DNA of 45,532 nt from Intoshia linei (GCA_001642005.1 LWCA01000162.1:1-45532), one strand, 5' to 3'; counted from the stretch's first letter, positions 14,642-27,736 are shown. Notes: generated by a model not told the origin, from the letters alone. Program-made: numbers and translations.

Positions 14642-17600
14642 ATGGAAAACCGTACATCAAATGTGGAATCTATACTATGCCAAATTATTATAAATATTGT
14701 AAATCAAATGAAAAAATTATATCCTGGAAAATATGAAAGGTTTGCTGTGAATGGAGTGTACAATTATCTGGTTAAAAGCCGATTAAAAAATATATCTACA
14801 AACAATGGAATTTTTGATTGTAATTTATTAGACAAATCTGTATCTCATTTGCACAAAAATTCTCCAAATCCAGACAAGTTTTTTAAAATATGTGACGAAT
14901 TAATTTCTAAACGGTTTCCTTATATTGAACCATTTTTATATTTTTTGTACATTATGTCAAAAGACAATTCAATGATTGTATTTATTAACGAAATTTTTCA
15001 AAACACTAACGTTTTGGTTCGACAAATGTCCAATAATTCACTTTATATGGATTTAGTTGATAAACCCGGAAATATAAAAATTCGTTCTAGTAGCAATATC
15101 AATTTAAGATCTCATATTCAGCAAAATCGACGTGTTGTGTCTGCTGATGTTTCTACATATTTTAATAAATTGGACTTGGAAAGTAAGAGTTATCAAAGTA
15201 CATCCAACCCTCCTGAAGAACGCACTGGTTCCTCAAATTATAATGTTACAATTAATAGTGTTGATACTCAGTTTGATTTAGAATTGGATTGCAAAGATAC
15301 AAAAACTGTTGATACTATTCAAAATTTGAATTATAAAGAAAAAGAATTATCGAAACAATCCATTTCCAGTATACCTAAAATTTCGACTTCCTTTAGATCT
15401 GTTTCAGGAAGTATTGAAAAACATTTTTCCATTTTTGCTACAATAGATGAATGTGTACCACACTATCCGCAATTTTGTTTAGGCATAAACAATGATGTTT
15501 TGTCTAAACCTCAATTTTCCATGCATAGAGATTCATTTATTGATAATGTCCAAGAAGTTCCGGTAGATAGATATTCAGAAAAATTTATTGTCAATGAACT
15601 GTTTGATGCTTTTCACGGAATCGAAGGTCAATTTTTTAAATTAATATTATCAGAATTAGATGATACATTTAATGAGACGATAATGATCGTGAATCCTAAT
15701 AAAAATCATAATGTTTTATTAGAATATGCTCAACTATTTTCACCTATTTTAAATGATATTCACATTTTATTTTTATTTGTGACTCCTTCATTTGTATCCA
15801 ATAAATCACTGGCCATACAGCCACTATCTACAGAAATAAATGCAGTTATTGAAGACTTTTTTATTTTCCTTCAAGATTTGCAAGCATGTGTCAGCGAGCC
15901 TTTAACATTGCAAACAGTTTGGTTGAAAATTCAGTCTGTAATTCCACTTATATCTTTGTTGGCTAATCTAGTCAAAAAAATTTTTAACTGTAAAGATTTT
16001 TCTACCCCAAGTATAATAAATACTCTACACGAAAATATACGCTTGGGTTTTGTGCATGATCAGACATGTAGTGTATTTTTAAAAATAGTTCGTAAGGCAT
16101 CTGAGCCTTTTTTCTTTCGACTCAACAATTGGCTCATGCACGGCAAAATCCCTTATGATTATGGTATGGGAAATGATATTTTTATGGTTCAGAAAGACAA
16201 ATCTAAAACAAATAAAAAACAAAAAGATTTTAAAATTAATTGGAGTTCAAATTATAATTATACAATTATTGAAAAATGTGTACCTCGTTTTTTATCTGGA
16301 ATTATTTCCAAAATTATTGATACTGGGAAATATATCAATATTTTTAATGAATACATGTTCTATGCTAATAAAAATGATTCTCATTTTATTCAAAAATTGA
16401 CGGAGAAAAAAAATTTTTTAGATAATTCAAAATTTCAAAAAATTTTTATTGATTGCGATAATTTTGATGAAAAAATTTCTATTGCTCATGAAATTGCTAG
16501 TAATCGTTTGTTACACGTTTTGCAGAATTCTAATTTACATGTTCCTCTTAAAACCCATTTTGATACTATTTATCATTTTTTTTTATTAAATCGATGCGAT
16601 TTTCTTATCGGTTTTATGGACACTGCAATGGATGAATTGAAAAATCCAGTAAGTTTTATTTATCCATAAATAAAACTAAATATTTTTTATTATTTGCTAT
16701 TTTCGTTAGTATTGGTATACAACAGTGGTTCTCAACGGTGAGCCAAGTGGCTTTCAGGGCAGGAAATTTGTAAAAAGGGGGCAATTTGGGGGAAAATTAT
16801 TTTAGTTTAATTGTGTAGTGTCATGTCCATTATTATCGAAATATTGATTCATAAACAAGTAAAGAGTAGGACATTTAACTTTAAAATAAGAGTAGTGACG
16901 GTAATATGGATAATTTACAGATATGCACGAAATTAGGACATATAGTATAAGTTAAAATTTGGTCATAAATGAAGTAATCATTAGCCTAGGAATTTTAAAA
17001 TATTCGAAAAAGGGAGGAATTATAAAAAAGGTTGAGAACCAGATATACAAACTGTTTTTATAGTTTTTAGAATAGTGTTTCCCTAGTTAATAAAAAAATA
17101 TTTTACAATAAAATTGGCATAAAAACAATATTCATATGTATTTGTGTGATTAAGGGTTGTGTAAGATTTGATAAAATCGTGGTTTTCAAAAAAATATTTG
17201 AAAAAAGGGATTTTTCCCCTGAGGGTTTGAAATTGTAATTTTTATTAAATACGTGATAAGAGATAAAAATGAGATTTTTTAAATAATGATGTAGCCTTTG
17301 GGATAAATTCCTTACATCTGGCAACTTTGTAATAAAATATATTCATAAATATTGATAATTCTATAAAAATAAACAAAAGTTTGATAGGGATTTTAAGGAA
17401 ATAATTTTTTGAACCTAATTTTTAAAGATTTTGAAAATCTAATTCTATAAATTCAGGTTTTTAATCGTTAAAATTCTTGTTACGCACGATTTTTAACCGA
17501 CCTATTATAATTATAATAGGTCATTGTTAATATAATTATATATTATTTATAGGTAAACAAGGTATCCCTGTCACGTTTGGATATTTTGATGCAACAAGCG

Positions 17601-18563
17601 ATATACTCGTGTTGTATAAATAATATGAGCGAAAATAATATAAATGTTGTTCTATTGGACTTTGATTTGCCTCGTCAACTGCAACGTATTTTTAATGTAA
17701 ACCAAGACGAATATGTAAAATTGTCTAGTAAAGATACTGATTCTAAAATGGTGTTGTCCACACTAGAAGCAATCTCTCTGAACTATATTATTCCGTGGCC
17801 GCACAGTTTGATTTTAAATGAACACAATATTTGTTTGTACCAGTTAATATTTCGACATTTATTTTACTGTAATTATGTTGAACAATTACTTTTGGGTTCT
17901 TGGAAAAATATGGCCCACCGTTCGCGTCGAAAAATTAAAGAATTTGTTGAATTTGACAAAAAGAGCAACCTTTTGCGCTATTGTATGCTGCAGTTTGTGA
18001 GATCCTTTTATAATTACCTGACTACCGATGTTCTGGAGATTAAATGGGCATCGTTCCAAGTAAGGTAATATTAGCTTATAAAATTAGATTTAGAAAACAA
18101 TTCAAACAATTACTACTATTGATAGACTCATGGAAGCCCAAAACGATTTTCTAATAAATAGCATGCAAATGTGCCTGCTTTTGTCATCAAAAACCCTCCA
18201 GAGTCTTCATGCCATCTTTATGATTTGCGTTACATTTACAAATTACATGAATCGATTCAATCACATCTGGTTCAAGGAAGATTTCCACGAATCGACAACT
18301 GATTCCAGCCAAAACCAATCCATGGATAATCCATCAGTTCAACCTCAACCTATATTTGGTAATTTTAACGCTTTTAATATAATTTTTTAATAGATAGCAT
18401 TGATGCTATGGAATGCCTCAAAGAAACGGGTAACAACTTTTTTGATGCGCTTTCCGTATTCATCAAACATTTAAACCATGACTTGAGTAAAGAATTTAAC
18501 AGAAACTTGAATTCCTTGTTACAAACTATTTTGCCCATTTACGTGGTGGGATCACCAAGTTAA
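14642..18563 (+). CDS. TUBGCP2: gamma-tubulin complex component 2 (GCP2)
   Basis: Four exons: 14642-16648, 17553-18059, 18094-18358 and 18394-18563, all in phase, giving 982 residues (the vertebrate protein is about 900). GCP2 is a core subunit of the gamma-tubulin small complex that nucleates microtubules at centrosomes. After a variable, Ser/Asn-rich N-terminal third comes the GRIP1 region (EGQFFKLILSELDDTF near residue 330; LTLQTVWLKIQSVIPLI). The junction DELKNPVNKVSLSRLDIL leads into GRIP2. The strings LEAISLNYIIPWPHSLIL and YQLIFRHLFYCNYVEQ fit GCP2 better than GCP3. ATG 14642 is the first in frame. The 904-base first intron holds a hAT MITE and a family A repeat; the other two introns are 34 and 35 nt. 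AATAAA directly overlaps the stop codon. SLC66A2 starts 76 bp later. Confidence 0.92.
16723..17042. mobile_element. hAT MITE in GCP2 intron 1
   Basis: A 320-base element from CAGTGGTTCTCAAC to GTTGAGAACCAG. The flanks GTATACAA (16715-16722) and ATATACAA (17043-17050) match at 7 of 8 positions, as expected of an aged hAT duplication. No coding capacity. Confidence 0.82.
17145..17335 (+). repeat. hAT MITE family A fragment (GCP2 intron 1)
   Basis: It shares GTAAGATTTGATAAAATCG, TTTTCAAAAAAATATTTG, GGGATTTTTCCCC and, inverted, TTTATCCCAAAGGCTAC with the other A copies. Both ends are missing. It lies 100 bases after the MITE at 16723-17042 in the same intron. Confidence 0.6.
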
Positions 18564-18639
18564 TAAATAAACATGTACTTTTTTGTATCTTGTTCTTGGA
18601 TACCATATGTGAAGTATACTTTATACATTTGTATTTTTA

Positions 18640-19732
18640 ATGATGTTTCTCACTTCTTTCGAATTAACCCCTTACGTTAAAGATTCCGTGGACATTTTAA
18701 TGATATTTATGGTTATTACTCCTTATATTTCACAGTATCGCGAAATTTGTAATTTAAAATCCTGTCAAGGATTTTCACTTTACACTTGTTTTATTATTAT
18801 TCTTTCCAGTATACTCAGAATACTCTTTTGGTTCGTCTTTTATCTCATTTCCGTCAATTATATTTAGGATTATGAAGCCATTTCTTTGGGCTTTACTATT
18901 TCAAAGCATAGTCATATCTATCGTCATGTTTATTTTAATTAGAAAAAGCATACAATATAATACTCATCTGGGTAAAGCTTCCACTTTCTTTGGTAAACTT
19001 TTCATATTTCGTTTTAGTATTATTTAGATTTTGATAGGAAATGTTTTTGGAAATGGAATGATTTTAACAGCTACATTCAATGTACCTTAGTCATTGTTAT
19101 AATCCTCACCTTTTTTTGTATAACTTTATCAGACTTTGAAATATTTATTCAGCTTATTGGATCAATGGCTGTCGGTTTGATAGTTATTTCTTTTTACTAT
19201 TTTTAGGCATCGAGACATTCTTAGGTTTGCCACAATTGTACATAAATTATAAAAACCACTCTACACAAGGAATGAGGTTTATTTTAATTGATATTTAAAC
19301 ATTATAAAGCCACTCATATAAATGGTGTATAATTAATTATAATTTGGCTCGGAATTAAGTGAGATTTATTATATATATATGAGAAGGAATATTTGGGATA
19401 CGTATATTTACTAGATTATGAACTCAAAACAGATATGGATTACATTTCATATTTTTGTATGTTAAGTTTCCTTTCCCGAGTATAAGGCACTGCAGTTATT
19501 TTTATATTTAAACATTTAAAGTTTATTTTTGTGCGCAGATTATAATTGTTGTGTATATTACATTAAATGTATTTTTATTAATAGTACCAACATGCCTCTT
19601 ATATGGTTTTGTGGAGATGTATTTAAAACTTTATATTATATCAAATACAACGTTCCTGTCCAGTTTTATATTGGAAGCATTTTCCAGATTATTATTGATG
19701 TTTGTATATTATCTCAGATTATTATTTATTAA
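18640..19732 (+). CDS. SLC66A2: SLC66A2-like PQ-loop membrane protein
   Basis: Five exons: 18640-18834, 18878-18971, 19028-19174, 19207-19276 and 19585-19732, giving 217 residues with consistent phases (vertebrate PQLC1/SLC66A2 has about 271). The protein is mostly hydrophobic. Family landmarks are TPYISQYREI and GFSLYTCFIIILSSILRILFWF in the first half, a FWKWNDFNSYIQC motif, then GIETFLGLPQLYINY, STQGMS and DVFKTLYY in the second half. These match SLC66A2, a seven-helix endomembrane protein linked to phospholipid scramblase function at the trans-Golgi. The second PQ motif (LPQLY) is intact; in the first the proline is serine (ISQY). The cytosolic linker is shorter than in vertebrates. The first intron's splice sites (18835-18877) are chosen by phase and alignment and are the least certain. 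The gene lies 76 bp after GCP2 on the same strand. Confidence 0.87.
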
Positions 19733-21102
19733 ATGTTTACTTTTACAATAATTTATTAATTCCAACCCAACTAAGTGGATTTCACAATAATATTAAGGCG
19801 ATCCTAAAGTAATTTTTAATCACTTTTAAATAGGTTAGTCGGCAGGTTCACTCTGGTCCTTTGAATATTTTCGTTACTCTTTAGCAAAATTTTTTTAATG
19901 AAAACTTTGTTTCTGTGAGGGTAAAGTGCATATAAAAAAATTTCTAAAAGTTAGACGTTAGGTTATTTTTTTAATTTCTATAAGTTATTAAAAACCTATA
20001 AAAACTCGCCTTAGTTGCACAATTTAAAATTTTTCAAAACGTACCAGACAACTGTCAAATAGATAATGTGTATTTTTGAATAAAAATGTGAAAAATAAGT
20101 TTAAAAAAACAAAGAAATCAATTGATCAGATTTTCACCCATATCTTTATTGGAATCAATAAATGGACCAGTTATCAACCATTTTTTATAATTCCTATATT
20201 CTATAATCCAATCATTTCTTCATTAATAACCAAATTTTAACTTAAACCATGTCGTAATTTTGTGCATATTTATAAATTATCCATATTAGTAACTAATCCT
20301 ATTTTACTTGTTTATCAATAAATATTTCGATAGTAATGGACATGACACTACACATTTATTTCAACAATTCGTGTTTAACTTAGGAAAAACATTGTGGGAA
20401 TACACAAAAAAAGTAAAAGTAGAGTTAAAAAAGTTCAATTATTTTTGTTTTCTCCATTTGAGGTATTAACATCAATTCTTCTATGAACATTTATTCAAGC
20501 TTCAATAATCAAGTTGCAGGACCTCCTCCCTAATTTCTGTCTTCATTATTTCCCATGTTTCAAATAATAAGAATGAAGAATTTGACCTGCCCATAACCAT
20601 ACTTCTCTATTATTATTTAGGAAATATTGCTTCAAAACTTTGCTTGTTAAAACAAATAGTCGGATAAGTTCATCATTTAGATCAAGGGTCGGCAACCAGT
20701 GATCCAGAGAATAATTTTGGTAGCCCTTTCAGTAAATATGTAAATTATTTACTTTAAAATTATCACGACTAAAACCAGAAATTGTCATTTTTTCAAAATG
20801 TAAAGAATTTCAAACGCGTCCAATAATGTGATTTTTTTAACCTAAAGCACTCAATTTTAGAAAATAAAATTTGCGATGCTGCATCACAGTTGAAAAACTA
20901 CTACCAGTTGGGATTTTTATAAATAAACTGTAACACACAATTAAAATTTATAAAAGTAAAGGATATAATGTATACAATTTTTTTCAATATCACCATATGG
21001 TCCACAGTTAAAAAGGGTTAAGAATGCCTGCTTTAAAGGGATAAATATATTTATTGAGTACATGTTCATTTTATAATCATAGGAAATAATAAATTTAATT
21101 GG
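19733..21102. other. gene-free tract between converging genes
   Basis: The 3' ends of SLC66A2 and eEF2 face each other across about 1.4 kb. It contains a family C hAT-type repeat from 20684, and a second possible end, AAGGGTTAAGAATGCCTG, at about 21014-21031. No open frame of note was seen. Confidence 0.5.
20684..20760 (+). repeat. hAT-type repeat end, family C, copy 2
   Basis: AAGGGTCGGCAACCAGTGAT followed by AGAATAATTTTGG, CCCTTTCAGTAAATATG and TAAATTATTTA, matching 1031-1100 word for word with substitutions. A stretch near 20845-20890 (CTCAATTTTAGAAAATAAAA) resembles 23785-23815 in an eEF2 intron, so the family extends further than the marked ends. Confidence 0.5.
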
Positions 21103-24100
21103 TTACAGTTTATCGTTATAATCTTCAAATTTAGGCATGACCAATTTTAATCCTTTTCGTTTTCTTACGGTCATAACAATTGCATTTGTGGTAGAATCCT
21201 CCTTGAAAGGATCAACTTCAACCAAATCCCAGTGATCAAAAATGCATTGAGGGAAGGCTTGTCCTCCTGTCGCACTTCTGACAGCACCATTAAAACCGAA
21301 AGATTCGACAACTGGTAGATATGCTCTCAAATTAAGTGAAGTTGTCTCTGTAACAGGTGTTTCGAAAACGTGGCCTCTACGAGCATTCAAAGTTTTATAA
21401 ACTCCACCACTTACACTTTCAGGGCACTAAAAACAAATTAGATTTCATTAAAACTATAAAAAACTCTAATTTCAACAAGATAGACTGGTTCCATTAATCG
21501 TGGCTTAGCGGCCATTTGTGCGGCATAAAAACAATTCTTCGCAGTAGGGATAATTTGACCTCCTCCTCTGTGAATTGCATCAGCGTGAAGTGTAGCATCC
21601 ATGATGTTCATTCTAACACCTCTCATATTTTCATTACATAAAACTCCCTATAAAGAATATATAAAATGAATTAAAGTTAAAATACAGCTTTTGTAATGTT
21701 TTGGAAAGCAGCAATAACACTGTCCTTAATTTCGTTCAAATAAGAAACTCCACGAGAACAGTCAACAACCACGTTAGGTCCAAAAACATCTGGACCATAA
21801 CACCAAATCTTTTTAATTTCGTTAGAACCAAATTCACATTTATCGATCAATATTCGGCCACGTTCCTTAACGTCTTGTCTCAAAAATATTTCCTTGTTAT
21901 CAACTGCATCAGTAAAAGCACTGCAAAGTGGCTCAGCAGTCATAAACAATCTATTGTGATTATTAGGAGATTTTGCGAGACACGGAATATCAAAGGTGTC
22001 AATTATAGTTTCTCTAAAAAAATAATATAGTCAAATTTATAAAAAATACCTGTATGAAACGACAGGATCTGATTTTCTAATTTTTATTTTAGCGTGGTCT
22101 TCTTCTAAATCTTTTAAGCAAATTTCCAAATGCAATTCTCCGGCTCCAGCAATAACTTTTTCACCATTTTCAGCGGTTTCAACTTGAACCATAGGATCTG
22201 ATTTAGCCAATCTCTTTAATCCTTCAATGAGTTTTGGTAGTTCTGATGGATTACAGGCTTCAACTGCAACTCTGACAACAGGACTTACACTAAATTTCAT
22301 GGTTTTCATTGGTGCAGTGTCTGGGTGGTCCGTTATAGTTCCGGTTTTAATCAAATATTCATCAACACCAACTAATCCACAAATGTTTCCACATGGCACA
22401 TCATTAATGGCTTCGATATATCTACCCATCATCAAAATTGTTCTAAAATATAGACTTAATCAAATAGATATTATTAAAGTACCGTTGAACATTTTTGGTA
22501 GCCGAATCAGTTTTTTTTCCTCGAATGTAATTGGCACCCAAAATTCTTACTTTTTGACCGGATGCAACAGTTCCTCCAAATACACGACCAAAAGCGTAAA
22601 ATCTACCTTTATCAGTGGTTGGAACCATTTTAGAAATGTACATCATCAAGGGGCCACTCTTATCACAGTTCATAATAGATTGCGCAGTAGGGTCAGAAAG
22701 ATCACCATCATACAAAAGTTTTGCTCTGTATTTTTGAGCAATCACAGGAGAAGGCAAATGTATAACAATCATTTCCATAAGGGTTTTTCCAGCTGGTAAC
22801 CATAATCGCATAACCTCCTAAATAAGATATTTAATTTTAACTTCCAGTTAGACATTATAGTTAATTTATAAAATATATCAATACCTTTAATAAAGATTTT
22901 TCTTTAAGATCCTTTTGTTCAGAATTTAATTTTACACCAATTTTTTCAATCATTTTTAATGCTTCTTCACGAGGTTTCTCAAGACAACCTTTGAATATCT
23001 AAAATATTGATTTAATTGTCGGTCATTTTACATTTATTATTCATTTCATAGAAAGTAATTTCTATAGAAACTTTCCAAATCAATTCAATAAGCACATATA
23101 TATGTTAATATTTAAAAGAAAATGGCCCATGCAAAAAACTCTACACGTTCATTTCATTATGTGATTACTGTTAAATATATTTTATACTTTTTTACAAAGT
23201 TTGAAAAATTCATATATTTACTAATTCAGACTTTAGATCAGGCGTGGGGAACCCATTTCATACATAAGGCCATATTCCAATTATTTGAAATTAATATAAT
23301 AATTAATAATTTAAATAAATTAATATTATTATGCATGTTAACACAAAAATATCTAGATCTAATACATTAATCATTTAAAGCAACCATTCTCAACGGGGTA
23401 ATAATCGCCAAAACCATTTTTTATGAGTCCATGAAAAATTTTATATATGTAAAGAATTGAATGTGTGTTGCCGTATATTTAAAAAAGTATTATTAATAAA
23501 TAATAATAACTAATTATTAAAATATCCATCAAAATTTTTTGGGATTGCTAATTATAATAATGCTTGATTTCAAAAATAAGAATTTATAATTTAAAAAATT
23601 TAGGAATTTTTTCATTTTAAAAAAAAAATTAATTTAAGGCTTTGAATATGAACATTTTAGTGTCTGAGACTGATTTACGCCAATAGTAACAACTTTCAAA
23701 TCCGCTCCAGAAATAATATTTTTTTAATGATTACGCTGATTTTATTTTTAAAAAAATATAATTAGTTTTTGACCGTGAATAACTCAATGTTGGAAAATAA
23801 AATATGCAATGATGCATTACTCTTAAAAAATGGTTTTAACAAGTGTTTTTTAAATAAATAAAATACCATGCAAATCGGTTCTAGGATATATTTACAGAAT
23901 CCACGAGTAGAATCTCTGTCTGGTGTTTTTGACCATTTATTCGTTTTACTGTTGAAAAAATGATTACCCCAAAATCGTTTCATGAGTTTAGTATAATCAA
24001 CCTTAAACTTTTCGGCATACATTTGAGCAAACTGTTTCGTCGTAAATGCCCAACTTTGTAATCCTGAACCAAAACCAACGGTTCCATCTTGAGGATTAAC

Positions 24101-24870
24101 CTAAACAAAATTATATAAATAACTAATAATATTAAATTACTGATAAATCTCCAGTTGGACCAGACTCATCTTGATACGTCTGGATAATTGTATTGACGTC
24201 TCCACAGACACGTTCAAAAATTAGGTATAATTGTTCCGGAGTATATTTCAATGTGGTCAAAGCTAAGTCCATTTTATTCATAAACAAAACTGGTTTAATC
24301 AATTCATCAATGGCCTGACGCAATACTGTTTCAGTTTGTACACACACACCTAATGGTCGTATAAAATATAAAAACATTAATCTAATTACCGGATACACAA
24401 TCAACAACTACTAAAGCACCATCCGTCACACGGAGGGCTGCAGTTACTTCGGATGAAAAGTCAACGTGTCCAGGTGAATCGATTAAATTGACTAAAAAAT
24501 CGTTGCAATCTTCATATTTCGGTTGTTTCATGGTTTTCAAATCACCGTCATTAAATGTATAGAACAATGAAATGGCTCTAATTTAAGATGAAAATGGATC
24601 ATGATGGCAATTACGTGGATTTAATGGTAATGCATCGGTCTTGTTCATCTTTTCTAGTATCAGTAAACCTTGTATCTCCGGCGCGTTCTCCAGCAATAAT
24701 TCCGGCTTGTGAAATTAAAGAATCTGAAAGTGTAGACTTTCCGTGGTCAACGTGCGCTATTACTGACATGTTCCTAATATTTAAGCTATGATCCATAAGA
24801 TTACGGATCTGATCAATAGTAAATTTAACCTAGTAAAAGTATATTTAGACTTAATAAAAAATCATACCAT
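21103..24870 (-). CDS. EEF2: translation elongation factor 2 (eEF2)
   Basis: Eleven exons give a complete 841-residue protein (family about 850): 24870-24868, 24829-24615, 24577-24390, 24349-24141, 24100-23867, 22998-22885, 22817-22483, 22442-22050, 22013-21686, 21647-21465 and 21426-21103. The summed length is a multiple of three with every phase matched. eEF2 is the GTPase that translocates the ribosome. Motifs are G1 AHVDHGKS, the [10 protein letters not shown] effector region (phosphorylatable Thr), G3 DSPGH, G4 NKMD, the [12 protein letters not shown] stretch, the diphthamide loop [17 protein letters not shown] with its histidine, and C-terminal RKRKGLK...DKL. Exon 1 is the ATG alone, an intron position I recall from vertebrate eEF2 genes. 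Introns are 36-67 nt except the 868-base intron 23866-22999, which holds repeat ends near 23244 and 23385. It is divergent from the OB-fold-like gene, 123 bp apart. Confidence 0.97.
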
Positions 24871-24993
24871 GGCTAATTATAAACGTATAACAGGTAAAAT
24901 GAATATACAATTTGAAATTTACAAAAACACGCTGAAAATAGATGAGCGAAATTGGGTTTGTGTATTCTTAACGATTATACATTTCTATTGACT
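24871..24993. promoter_or_regulatory. head-to-head promoter region of eEF2 and the OB-fold-like gene
   Basis: 123 bases lie between the two divergent start codons. No clear TATA element or pyrimidine-rich 5' TOP start could be identified. A shared promoter is inferred from spacing only and depends on the ATG at 24994 being real. Confidence 0.35.
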
Positions 24994-25336
24994 ATGTCTA
25001 GCAACTATCTAATATTGACAACGTCTACAAAAATGGTATTGGCGCAAAATATCATATTAATGAGTACAGGTAATATTATTGTTTGTACTTATGAATTTGG
25101 ATAATTTTAATAATTCAATGATGTTTTTGTGTTTAAACATTGAAGGGATTACATTTTGGGGACAGCAACCTACTAATCGCTGTATAGTATCTTGCTTTTT
25201 AGGTTTTTAAATGATTTTCATCGTTTATTAAATTTAAGGAATACTTGATGATTACGTAATAGATGATACAAACAATTGTGTTCGTCTCAAAATACGAGAT
25301 GAAAGTGGAACGATGGAGTGTGATTTCTACGAAATT
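24994..25336 (+). CDS. possible OB-fold protein, partial model
   Basis: Three phase-consistent exons, 24994-25069, 25146-25202 and 25239-25336, encode MSSNYLILTTSTKMVLAQN..., then NRCIVSCFLGILDDYVIDD and NCVRLKIRDESGTMECDFYEI. The pattern of a hydrophobic strand, an I-D-D turn, then a V-x-L-K-I-x-D-E-S-G-T-M-x-C strand is typical of nucleic-acid-binding OB folds (RPA2, STN1 and RMI2 classes). I cannot assign the exact family. A GT donor follows 25336. A phase-0 continuation from about 25408 (reading CSLIMHMIIFFCVGNFDLRI) is possible but unproven, and no sure stop was found. If real it would be a small DNA-replication or repair protein. Confidence 0.35.
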
Positions 25337-27736
25337 GTATATTTTATGTATAAAAATTCTTTAATTACATAATTAATTAAAATATTTAATTACTTGGTTA
25401 CAAAGTAATTAGTGTAGTCTTATAATGCATATGATCATTTTTTTCTGTGTGGGTAACTTTGACCTTAGGATCATTAATTTCTTAACTCAGTGTCAAAAAA
25501 AAAAATTTATGTTACGAAATACTTGATAGCAGATTCGCGAGGCCTAATATACAATTACACGCATTCCAACAATGTAATTACTAATTTGGTTAAAAAATTG
25601 TTGAAGTTTCTAATTATATATTTGGAATGCACTGTAATTAATATAATTATGCAAATAATTTTTAGAATACGAAAATATTATTAATTAGGATTTAATTAAT
25701 TATTAATTTTTATATTTGATATACATTTTCGCCAACCAAACCTTAAGACTCAGAACCTAAGTATAACATTGATTTTTATTCATTGTTTCGTCAAAATTTT
25801 AGGGTAATGTTAAGTTTTCTAGCCTTTAAATCAATTATATAGTTTTAAAAAAGGTAAATAAGAGTTGATTGTGGGAATTAGAAAATTATACTTTCAATTA
25901 AAAAAACAAATAAAACACGAATTTATATGTTTTACAGCTTATTTAAATGCTTTTCAACGTTCATTTTTAGTAAATAATTAATTTTCATTAACATGACCAA
26001 TTTAACAACAAATTGTTGGACAATTTCTATTTTGTTTTTTATGTCTTAACTATATGGCCTATATACGTAAATGTATGTAACATGGGGCACAACATTATAA
26101 AATTTTAATGCTTTTTAAAAAGTTTTGGCTAACTTTTATTATTTTGTGAAAGAATCAATTGATAAAATCATTATAAAAATTAGAAAGATAATTAACGGAT
26201 GGTTACTGAAATAGATACATAAAAATTATCAAAAAAAATCTAAATTTTTTTTTTAATATTTGTATCACAATTATTTTAAATGTAAATTTAATAATTTTTT
26301 ACATGTTAAATACTTAAAATATAATATGTCTAAATATTTCAAATCTGCAAAAATTCAAGGGTTTTCCTAAAGCCAACTTTTTGATAAAATTTTACAGATT
26401 TATTAACGAAAAAATCAATGATAGTGAATAGAGATTATGAAAATGCGGGTAAATCAATGATTAGAATTATCTTGTTAAATTAAGATTAACCAATATAAGG
26501 TGACTGATTTTCCAATACATTCGAAAAGTTTTCAGGTTATTTCTCCATTACCGGATTACTGAAATAAAATGAATCTTACTTACAATTTAAAATTTCATTT
26601 TCAATTATCCCACATTTAAATTTTAATTTATCAAAACTGCTAATGTGCCACGTTTGGCGCATGAGCCATAGGTTGGCCACCCCTGGGTTATTGAGAAAAT
26701 TACACTAATTATATTTTTTTCATTACTACAGATAAAATTTACAAATATTTCTTATATAAAGATGTATTATTTTTTTAAATCCTATTTTGCACTTGAAAGA
26801 TTGAATAAATAAACATTTTATTATATTTTTGTTTTTAATGTTTCGTGGTAGAAAGTATTCTAACTTGCACTGAAATTGAATTCTTTGGATTTTTAATTTC
26901 AATATGAAAAAATAAAAAATATTTATCATTTCGACGATTCGAAACAATTTTTTGACATCACATCTATGTTTATTTTTGATTCTGATCTATCAGTGAAAAT
27001 TTTTATTGTGCATTTATAATGAAAAATTGTTTTTATCTATTCTTAATGAATTCTTCAACGTAAAAATAATTACATTGTTTATTATACCTTATTATATTTA
27101 AAGATCATTTAAAAACTCATTACCGGTAATTTACTAGTAGTGAAAATTTTATTCGATACATTACTGGTAATGAAAAAGTCGGTAAAATTGAAACACTAAT
27201 AATAATGCTTATCAAATTTAGGATCGAAAATTAATATCATTGAAAAAGGGAATATGGCACAAGTATATTTTTATTGTTTAATTTTATTTACTTTGACAGA
27301 TTTGTTGTTCAGAAAAATCCCATTTCATTTAATTGTCAGTGCTTATCCGTGAAGGTGTGTAACGCTGCCGTTGATAGGCGTAAATTTATTAAGTTGCAAT
27401 CTAAATCCGAAACTCAACTCAAGAATCATATGTTATAATTAAATTATTTTTCTATTTTGCAAATTTTAATATCAATGAAACATTTATTTTTGTTCTATAT
27501 AACTACAGTTTCAAGTAATGCACAATTATTTATATTTCATCTAAATCCATTCCACTATAAAGTATTTTAGTAAATTTTCTCTAATAAATTACATGTATAA
27601 TTTAATTTAGATTGTGACATGTATTTATTAAATTTAGAGACTAAAAATTTTACTACTGAGGTTACGATAGAATCAATATAAAAATCAGTTAATTGGTATA
27701 CTGTCCACCTCGTGAAAAATAAAATTTAAATACAAA
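25337..27736. other. gene-free tract
   Basis: It may contain remaining exons of the OB-fold-like gene up to about 25700. A hAT end GTTGGCCACCCCTG lies at 26672-26685, identical to the one at 398-411 and in the same orientation. The reverse-complement sequence next to it begins CTATGGCTCATGCGCC. The partner end was not found. The rest is AT-rich with no supportable gene. Confidence 0.45.
26672..26685 (-). repeat. hAT terminal repeat
   Basis: Reverse complement CAGGGGTGGCCAAC, identical over 14 bases to the end at 398-411. An element would extend leftwards from 26685. No transposase frame was recognised beside it. Confidence 0.6.

Noticed and set aside
16155-16400. 81-codon frame inside GCP2
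   Set aside because: An alternative frame of the GCP2 first exon with AT-driven composition.
21701-22030. 109-codon plus-strand frame
   Set aside because: Shadow of eEF2 exon 9 on the opposite strand.
22227-22799. 190-codon open frame on the plus strand
   Set aside because: It is antisense to eEF2 exons 7 and 8 and crosses their intron; the minus-strand frame is strongly conserved.
25490-25684. 64-codon frame after the OB-fold-like gene
   Set aside because: Composition is typical of AT-rich chance frames and it does not join in phase to the exons before it.
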